Origin: Opitutales bacterium | Lineage (GTDB): Bacteria > Verrucomicrobiota > Verrucomicrobiia > Opitutales > Oceanipulchritudinaceae | Reading direction: 5' to 3' | Length of the DNA stretch: 6,687 nucleotides | Assembly: GCA_007123395.1 (NCBI GenBank) | Contig: SKLD01000257.1 | Location: forward strand, 1-6,687 | In this document: piece by piece, positions 1-4,389 of the stretch | Numbering within the stretch: position 1 is the first letter of the stretch | Layout of the letters: each line of letters opens with the position of its first letter | Translations under genes and position numbers: made by a program | The notes under the pieces: model-generated | Told to the model about the DNA's origin: nothing | Database searches by the model: none | What the model saw: the letters and a program-made list of their open reading frames with translations, nothing else

Positions 1-1942
1 CCGGACGGGGCGCGTAAAAGCTGAAGCGCACGCCGCCGCGCTTTTGCAGGTTGAAGTAGGTCACGCGCCCGGAGATGCGCTCGTTCCATGCGCTGAACTT
101 TATTCCCACCTCGCGGTTGCGGGTGAATTCGGGCGGAAACCCTTCGTCGTTGCCGTCCCGCTGCGCGACATTGGAGAGGGCGATCCCCTCGGCGTAGACG
201 CCGTAGACGGACAGATTGTCGGTGATACTCACGGAGAGCCCGAGCGTGGGCGTTTCCACATTGAAGGGTTCGCCCGCGTTGGCGTAGCCGTCGAGGGTGT
301 TGCGGTCGATATGGTCGAACGGTTCTCCGAGGCTTCCGTCTTCAAGGACATTGGAGCGCAGAGCCCGCGTGTGGGTGCGATCCCAGCGGTAGCCAAGCAC
401 GGGGTGGATGCGGCTGTTCCATAGACTGCCTTGGTAAATGAGGTAATGCCCCTGATACCATGTGTTCATGAAGTCGCGTGCGCGCGGCAGCGGCAACTCC
501 TCGCCTTCGTAGCGGATGGAGGAACCGTCCGCCGGCCAGAGGTGGAACAATTCATTCACTTCGATGACGGAGGATTCGATCGGCTGGTCGAAGTTGCGCC
601 GCTGACTGAAATCCTGCCGCCCCGCCACAAAGCTGTGCTGCCCGCCGAGGAACTCGAAGGACGCCAGCGCGGCCACGCGCGCTTGGTGCGTGCGGCGGGT
701 TTCGTCTTCCGCCCCGAAGGCGTATTCGATGGCATCTTCGATGAAGGTGCCGTCGTCCGCGTAGCGCTCCACGATGCGGGGCGAGAGTAGGAAATTTCTC
801 TCGTCGCGGTCCTGCTCGTCCCGGTTGAACGATGCAAGAATACGGAAGTTGCGGCCGATCCGCTGCGTGATCTCAAGGTGCCAGTTGGTCACATCGTCCT
901 CCGTGAACGTGTCGGGTCCGCCGATGTTGCCGTAGGGGCCGAGGCCGAGGTAATCCTCCAGAAACCGCGCCGGATCCCCTGTCTGGCTCACTCCCGAGGG
1001 ATTGCCTGTGCGAGGATCGATGAGCCCGGCGCGCGGATGGCCGATGTCCGCCGGTCCCCTGCCGTGCTGCTTGCGCCAGCCGATTTCCGAGGCGAGAAAA
1101 ACCGTCGTCGCGTCCCAGCCGCGGAACTGCAGCGCCGGTGCGAAGAAGATGGATTCCTCCTTGCGGTGCGGCCGGATGGTGCCCTCCTTTTGCAGCGCAA
1201 GGAGGGCGTTGAAGTTCAATTGCATGTTGTCGTTGCTCCAGATCGGCCCGGTGGCCTCCGCCGTGCCGCGGTAGAAGTCATGGTTGCCGACGAAGCTTGC
1301 CAAGCGGTAGCGCGGCTCGGGCAGGGGACGCTTCGTGATCACATTGGTGATGCCGGAGATGGCCCCGATGCCGTAGAGGAGCGACTGCGGCCCGCCCGCG
1401 CGCTCCACGCGCGCGATGTTGATCGTGTCCACACGGGTCTGCGTGAAAAAGCCGTTTTTCAAGGTGGGGGCGCGGAACCCCCGCGTGACGATGTCGGTCT
1501 CCGCGTTGTCGATGCCGCGCGCATCGAACTCCGTGCCCATGGTGTAGCCGCCTTCGCCCGTGGGCCCCTGCGAGCCGATGGTGTTCTCCAGTTGCAGCCC
1601 GGAGTCGTAGGCGAGAACCTCGCGCATGTTCGTCGAACCCGTGTCGGCGATGAGGTCGGGCATGAAGACATCGATGGCGAAGGGGCTGTCCTTCAGCGGC
1701 GTGTCCAGAAAGGTGCCCGTGAGGGTGTTGGTGGCGCGGTAGCCACGGTCCTGGCTGGCGTCGACGACGAACTCCGGCAGTTGGAAGATGTCCTCCTCAT
1801 CGGGTGGCGGTTGCGCCATCGCGGCTGTGGCGCCAAAACCGCCCGCGAGAACAACCATGGCGGAGAAAATGGAGACGCACGCGCGTGGCGTGTCGTTCGT
1901 TTGCTCCGCGCGCGCGGAGGTCAGGGGATCGGTCAGGAGCAT
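1..1942 (-). CDS. TonB-dependent outer-membrane receptor, C-terminus cut by window edge
   Basis: Reading from an ATG at 1942, 647 uninterrupted codons run off the left edge. Residues 1-43 fit a long signal peptide: a hydrophobic stretch around 29-41 ends in A-M-A before Q44. An acidic linker and F-V-V-D-A (58-62), a possible TonB box, follow. The plug domain lies at about 65-206 and ends in the typical pattern V-E-R-A-G-G-P-Q-S-L-L-Y-G (about 177-191), then N-V-I-T-K-R-P (200-206). The rest is barrel-like, with alternating aromatic strands and acidic loops; the last visible strand ends in R-P. I estimate that 100-200 residues are missing. The family imports large or scarce substrates (siderophores, glycans, vitamins) using TonB energy. 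The ligand cannot be read here, although the lyase and GH130 neighbours favour a saccharide. A TTG two codons upstream is an alternative start; a TAA closes the frame four codons further up. No strong ribosome binding site is visible. Confidence 0.93.
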   Translation of the reverse strand, partial: MLLTDPLTSARAEQTNDTPRACVSIFSAMVVLAGGFGATAAMAQPPPDEEDIFQLPEFVVDASQDRGYRATNTLTGTFLDTPLKDSPFAIDVFMPDLIADTGSTNMREVLAYDSGLQLENTIGSQGPTGEGGYTMGTEFDARGIDNAETDIVTRGFRAPTLKNGFFTQTRVDTINIARVERAGGPQSLLYGIGAISGITNVITKRPLPEPRYRLASFVGNHDFYRGTAEATGPIWSNDNMQLNFNALLALQKEGTIRPHRKEESIFFAPALQFRGWDATTVFLASEIGWRKQHGRGPADIGHPRAGLIDPRTGNPSGVSQTGDPARFLEDYLGLGPYGNIGGPDTFTEDDVTNWHLEITQRIGRNFRILASFNRDEQDRDERNFLLSPRIVERYADDGTFIEDAIEYAFGAEDETRRTHQARVAALASFEFLGGQHSFVAGRQDFSQRRNFDQPIESSVIEVNELFHLWPADGSSIRYEGEELPLPRARDFMNTWYQGHYLIYQGSLWNSRIHPVLGYRWDRTHTRALRSNVLEDGSLGEPFDHIDRNTLDGYANAGEPFNVETPTLGLSVSITDNLSVYGVYAEGIALSNVAQRDGNDEGFPPEFTRNREVGIKFSAWNERISGRVTYFNLQKRGGVRFSFYAPRP

Positions 1943-1999
1943 ACTCAATTGATTGTTTTAGGATTATTTGGTTTTTCAGGGATACGAAAGAAAACAAGC

Positions 2000-2028
2000 C
2001 TTAGACGCACCGCGAATTCCTGCGTCAA
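2000..2028 (-). promoter_or_regulatory. Candidate sigma70-type promoter for the TonB-dependent receptor
   Basis: On the minus strand a TTGACG box (2023-2028) is followed by exactly 17 bases and then TCTAAG (2000-2005). These match the -35 consensus at 5 of 6 and the -10 consensus at 4 of 6 positions. Transcription would begin near 1993, giving a leader of about 50 bases before the receptor ATG at 1942. This is a pattern match only; the -10 box is imperfect. Confidence 0.35.
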
Positions 2029-2164
2029 GGATCGCGGGGACATCGAACATCGCTTTGCCAAGGGGAACAACAGGGGATCGTCTGACGGGGAATGATTAGG
2101 GTGTGTTTCTAAAGCATATAACCTCAGTCCATGATACGCTTTCCGACCGATAAATTACAGACAT

Positions 2165-2192
2165 TTTTGCGCCAAGAAAAAGTTATTTTGCG
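2165..2192. repeat. Two direct TTTTGCG copies 21 bases apart
   Basis: TTTTGCG occurs at 2165-2171 and again at 2186-2192, a repeat distance of 21 bases or about two helical turns, so both copies face the same side of the DNA. The pair sits in the AT-rich segment 220-250 bases upstream of the receptor start and about 140 bases upstream of the candidate promoter. Such spacing is known for tandem activator sites, but the motif matches no regulator I recognise and may be chance. Confidence 0.3.
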
Positions 2193-2361
2193 TAACTGTG
2201 GGTGGCATGCGAAGGCGGGGAATGAATCCTCAATGACGCGCGGACAAATCGACCGCACGCGGGGCTGACACGGCATGGATCGGTTCAGGCATCCTTGTCG
2301 GCTGCCCTCTGGCCTGACCGTCTTGGGGCACGCGCCGCGCATACGCCCGCCGCCGCCGACC

Positions 2362-2375
2362 GGGGGGCTTCCCCC
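2362..2375. repeat. Short G5/C5 palindrome in the intergenic region
   Basis: Five G (2362-2366) can pair with five C (2371-2375) around the four-base loop GCTT. On the plus strand it is followed only by TTTGCTCTT, which is too weak a T-tract for a good terminator. Clustered GC-rich stems in a non-coding gap can mark a dispersed palindromic repeat; only one copy is visible in this window. Confidence 0.3.
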
Positions 2376-2402
2376 TTTGCTCTTCGAGCTTCGCCGTGAC
2401 AC

Positions 2403-2434
2403 AAAAGCGCGGTGCGAGCAAATGGTGCTCACCG
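2403..2434 (-). terminator. Candidate intrinsic terminator downstream of the GH130 gene
   Basis: On the minus strand the arms CGGT-GAGCA and TGCTC-(GC bulge)-ACCG pair around a five-base loop (2410-2434, nine pairs). Three bases (CGC) and then TTTT (2403-2406) follow. It begins about 73 bases after the GH130 stop codon, so it could separate GH130 transcription from the receptor gene. The T-run is short and not directly adjacent to the stem, so the call is tentative. Confidence 0.35.
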
Positions 2435-2507
2435 AGAAGAGAGTCAGTGGGGTCACTCAGCTACAAACTTCGTTCACACCCTGCCCGGAAAGCCCGCCCC
2501 ACCGCGC

Positions 2508-3455
2508 TCAATGGTGTTTACATGCTTCCACGACGTCGCTGAGTGTGCCCGTGGCGACGCATTGCACGGTATCGGCGCCCCCATAGTAGAGTTTGAGGGT
2601 TCCGTCTGGTTCGATGATTTTCGCGCAGGGGAAGCAAACGTGGTCGACGAGTCCGCGCATCTCATAATCCGCTTCGGGGTAAAGGATCGGGTTGCGCGTG
2701 ACGTGCCGGACGATCCACGGACGGTCGGCGTCGAGGATGGCGGCACCCACGGAGTATTCCCGCGTCGTGCAGTTGTTCATGATGGCGTGGAAAATGATGA
2801 GCCATCCCTCGTCGATACGGTGCGGCACAGTGGAGGGTCCGAGCCCGCTGATCCCGTAGTTCCATACATCGGTGGTGCGCAGGGACTCATGGGAGTCGCC
2901 CCAGTGGATGAGGTCGGGCGAGTAGCTCAGCCAAATGTTGCCCTTGCCGCCCGCCGAGGCAAGGTTCGGGCGCTCAAGACGCATGTAGCGTCCGTCCGCG
3001 CTCTTCTCCGGGAAAATGACCATGTTGCGGTTATCCGGCGCGTTGATATAGCTCACGTATTCCAACGTCTCAAGGTCCTTCGAACGAAAGAGGGCAACGC
3101 GGGTATACTCCGTGTTTTGGCACGCAAGAAGCACAATAAACTCGCCGTCGATGTAGGTGATGCGGGGATCGTAGTAGACCGTCGAGGCGTAGCGGTTCCA
3201 CTCCTCTGTGTCCGGCACCGCAAAAGGCTCGGAACGCAGCTTCCAACTGAGACCGTCTTCACTGTCGGCGCCCCACAGCAGCGTGCGGTGGTTGAGAAGG
3301 TTGCACCGGCAGAGCATGACGTAGCGGCCGTCGGGCGTCTTGATGGCAGAGGAGTTATAAACGGACCGCATCTTGATAGGGAAGTCCGCCGCCGTGAGGA
3401 CCGGATTCCCCTCGTAGCGTATAAGAACATCGTGCGTGATTTTGTCGTATTGCAT
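2508..3455 (-). CDS. GH130 family beta-mannoside phosphorylase/hydrolase
   Basis: The 315-residue protein, about normal length for GH130, has the family's five-bladed beta-propeller signatures in order: N-P-V-L-T (17-21), a C-R-C strand (R50), D-P-R-I-T (96-100), R143-N144 followed by F-P-E-K (148-151), E-R-P (161-163), S-x-D-L-x-x-W (about 179-185), G-P (206-207), G-W-L-I-I-F-H (217-223) and Y-Y-G-G-A-D (290-295). In the family the D-P-R aspartate (here D96) is the general acid. The enzymes cleave beta-mannosides with inversion, usually using phosphate to yield mannose 1-phosphate; a few members are hydrolases. Phosphate-pocket candidates R50, R143, N144, H223 and D295 are present, but the lysine of the usual K-I-G-x-G-P motif appears to be isoleucine 202, so phosphorolysis versus hydrolysis is open. 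No signal peptide, hence probably cytoplasmic. ATG start; AGAAG lies about 9 bases upstream as a weak ribosome site. Confidence 0.93.
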   Translation of the reverse strand: MQYDKITHDVLIRYEGNPVLTAADFPIKMRSVYNSSAIKTPDGRYVMLCRCNLLNHRTLLWGADSEDGLSWKLRSEPFAVPDTEEWNRYASTVYYDPRITYIDGEFIVLLACQNTEYTRVALFRSKDLETLEYVSYINAPDNRNMVIFPEKSADGRYMRLERPNLASAGGKGNIWLSYSPDLIHWGDSHESLRTTDVWNYGISGLGPSTVPHRIDEGWLIIFHAIMNNCTTREYSVGAAILDADRPWIVRHVTRNPILYPEADYEMRGLVDHVCFPCAKIIEPDGTLKLYYGGADTVQCVATGTLSDVVEACKHH

Positions 3456-3498
3456 GGGTTGTCTTCTGTCTTTTAGGGTTGGGCCGTGCGCCCGGGGA

Positions 3499-3550
3499 CG
3501 CCGGTTTGGAAAGGGAAAATCTTACCGCTGACGTTCTTTGCAAACCGGCG
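3499..3550. repeat. Large inverted repeat in the GH130 leader (possible operator)
   Basis: CGCCGGTTTG (3499-3508) and CAAACCGGCG (3541-3550) are perfect 10-base inverted repeats. After one G-G mismatch the pairing continues for four bases (AAAG 3510-3513 with CTTT 3536-3539), giving arms of 15 with one mismatch around a 22-base loop. It lies 44-95 bases upstream of the GH130 ATG. No T-tract follows on either strand, so it is not an intrinsic terminator. An operator or a structured leader is more likely. Confidence 0.5.
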
Positions 3551-3552
3551 CG

Positions 3553-3569
3553 TTTCCGCAATCCGGAAA
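3553..3569. repeat. TTTCCG-N5-CGGAAA inverted repeat upstream of GH130
   Basis: Perfect six-base arms TTTCCG (3553-3558) and CGGAAA (3564-3569) flank five bases. The centre-to-centre form and length suit a dimeric DNA-binding protein. It begins three bases beyond the large inverted repeat, so the two form one compact structured block upstream of GH130. The arms recur, in swapped order, at 4253-4265. Confidence 0.35.
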
Positions 3570-3625
3570 AACAGAAAACCTCGGCAGCACTTCACTCGGA
3601 TCTTCCGAAGGCCGTAAACCGCTTC

Positions 3626-3650
3626 AAAATAAATGGCTGGCATTTATTTT
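3626..3650 (-). terminator. AT-rich perfect hairpin at the end of the HTH gene
   Basis: AAAATAAATG (3626-3635) and CATTTATTTT (3641-3650) are perfect 10-base arms around a five-base loop. The right arm overlaps the TAA stop (3644-3646) of the HTH gene. On the minus strand the 3' arm ends in TTATTTT, so it may stop transcription after the HTH gene, and by symmetry it could act in both directions. The stem is AT-rich and therefore weaker than a classical terminator; an element-end palindrome is the other possibility. Confidence 0.4.
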
Positions 3651-4144
3651 TCGGCGGGTGCGGGCAGGCGCAGGCACCCATCCCAGACGGCCCGCCGGAA
3701 GGTAGCATAGGCGATGCCCAGTTCATCGGCCACGGCCCGTTTGCCGAGGCCCTCGTCCAGCAGGCTCTGCGCCCGCTCCAGCACCGCGGCGGTGAGGACC
3801 GGGCCGCCGCCCGTCCTCTTTTTGCCGCGGCTCTGACGAAAAAAAACCGCCGCTCCTTCGGCGCGGTAGAGGCGCATGATGCGGTCAACGTGGCTCTTGC
3901 TGATCCCGAAAACGCGGATGATCTGGCACGGGCGGCAGTTCCCCGAATCGATCAGTTGCGCGACCGTCAGGCGGAACAGCCGCAGGTCGTCGGACTCGTG
4001 CCGGTGGACCGGCTGGTGCCCGACAAAGTAGGTCCACGTCTTTTCGTCGCGCCAGACGCTGACGTGTTCGTTGATCGGGGTTGCCCCCGGTGGAATGAGT
4101 GGCAAGAGTAGTTGGTTAATGGCACCTCCCGGTCGCTTGGGCAA
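3644..4144 (-). CDS. Double helix-turn-helix protein, probable N-terminal fragment of a transposase
   Basis: The 166-residue reading has a short N-terminal module (I-N-E-H-V-S-V-W, 24-31; W-T-Y-F-V-G, 37-42) followed by two helix-turn-helix segments, about 71-97 (with F-G-I-S-K-S-H-V-D-R) and 122-156 (with A-D-E-L-G-I-A-Y-A-T-F-R-R). From memory, this arrangement opens much longer transposases in Verrucomicrobia and Planctomycetes, where a large catalytic part follows; here the frame stops directly after the second HTH. The first possible start is TTG 4144, directly preceded by an in-frame TGA. TTG 4105 would give M-P-L-I-P-P-G-A-T-P, closer to how I recall relatives beginning, but the GGGAGG near 4125-4130 is badly spaced for either. 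It splits the lyase from GH130. A decayed insertion element is the best reading; a stand-alone DNA-binding regulator is possible. Confidence 0.6.
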   Translation of the reverse strand: MPKRPGGAINQLLLPLIPPGATPINEHVSVWRDEKTWTYFVGHQPVHRHESDDLRLFRLTVAQLIDSGNCRPCQIIRVFGISKSHVDRIMRLYRAEGAAVFFRQSRGKKRTGGGPVLTAAVLERAQSLLDEGLGKRAVADELGIAYATFRRAVWDGCLRLPAPAEK

Positions 4145-4193
4145 TCAAGCCCGATTACTTTTCAGCCGGGAAGGTGTCATTTTTGTCTTCACA

Positions 4194-4215
4194 CCGCAAG
4201 CTGCGGCCCCGCAGC
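4194..4215. repeat. Overlapping alternative stem-loops upstream of the HTH gene
   Basis: CCGCA (4194-4198) pairs with TGCGG (4202-4206) across three bases. The same TGCGG is also part of a second stem, GCTGCGG (4200-4206) with CCGCAGC (4209-4215), which has seven-base arms and only two bases between them. The two folds cannot form together. The block lies 50-71 bases upstream of the TTG start of the HTH gene. No T-tract follows on either strand. Confidence 0.35.
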
Positions 4216-4252
4216 CTCCAAAAAATCACAAAACGCTCACCGACAGGGCCTT

Positions 4253-4265
4253 CGGAAAATTTCCG
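4253..4265. repeat. 13-base palindrome CGGAAA-A-TTTCCG
   Basis: The sequence CGGAAA (4253-4258), A, TTTCCG (4260-4265) is a perfect odd palindrome in the gap between the lyase stop and the HTH gene. It overlaps the right-hand 11-base inverted repeat by five bases. It could be an operator site; its half-sites equal those of the inverted repeat at 3553-3569 in swapped order. Confidence 0.3.
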
Positions 4266-4389
4266 CGGTTTTGCAAGAGGTGACGGATCAAGAGTTCTGA
4301 GACTGCGGCGCCGGTGTCGTGACGCGGCGGATGGAACCGAGGATTTGGCTGGAACCCCCTCGATGGGGCCTCCGCGGCCAGGGCCCGCG

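Larger units (their letters stand above)
1943..2507. other. 565-base gap between receptor and GH130 gene, no credible gene
   Basis: I see no convincing protein gene here; the open frames are low-complexity (rich in R, P, S and G) and lack family motifs. The left part (about 2100-2200) is AT-rich and probably regulatory for the receptor; it holds the candidate promoter and a spaced TTTTGCG repeat. The right part (about 2275-2440) is GC-rich and folded: a GCC run (about 2347-2358), a G5/C5 stem (2362-2375) and a bulged hairpin (2410-2434). That composition suggests a non-coding structured or repeated sequence. Confidence 0.6.
3603..4257. repeat. 11-base inverted repeats bracketing the HTH/transposase fragment
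   Basis: TTCCGAAGGCC (3603-3613) and its exact reverse complement GGCCTTCGGAA (4247-4257) lie 30 bases beyond the stop and 102 bases beyond the start of the HTH gene. The placement suggests remnants of terminal inverted repeats of an insertion element. However, similarity does not extend beyond 11 bases and no target-site duplication is seen at the borders. Some 11-base inverted matches are expected by chance in a window of this size. Confidence 0.3.

Noticed and set aside
878..2095. Long plus-strand reading frame opposite the receptor gene (405 codons)
   Set aside because: It lies antisense to a clear TonB-dependent receptor, is rich in R, A and G, and has no recognisable motif; long antisense frames are common in GC-rich genes.
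2347..2358. GCC trinucleotide run as a CRISPR-like or functional tandem repeat
   Set aside because: Only about three perfect units with no spacers; ordinary GC-rich slippage sequence.
2124..2456. Minus-strand 110-codon frame in the receptor-GH130 gap
   Set aside because: Low-complexity composition (S, R, G, P), overlaps the hairpin block, and has no domain pattern; treated as non-coding.
2275..2586. Plus-strand 103-codon frame in the same gap
   Set aside because: Runs from non-coding hairpin DNA into the antisense of the GH130 3' end; proline- and arginine-rich without motifs.
2412..3476. Plus-strand frame of 354 codons opposite GH130
   Set aside because: Shadow of the GH130 gene; the minus-strand frame has ordered family motifs and this one has none.
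4380..4389. Possible terminator right after the lyase stop
   Set aside because: The GC-rich words around 4365-4389 can form short stems, but no T-tract follows on the minus strand, so no intrinsic terminator can be supported.
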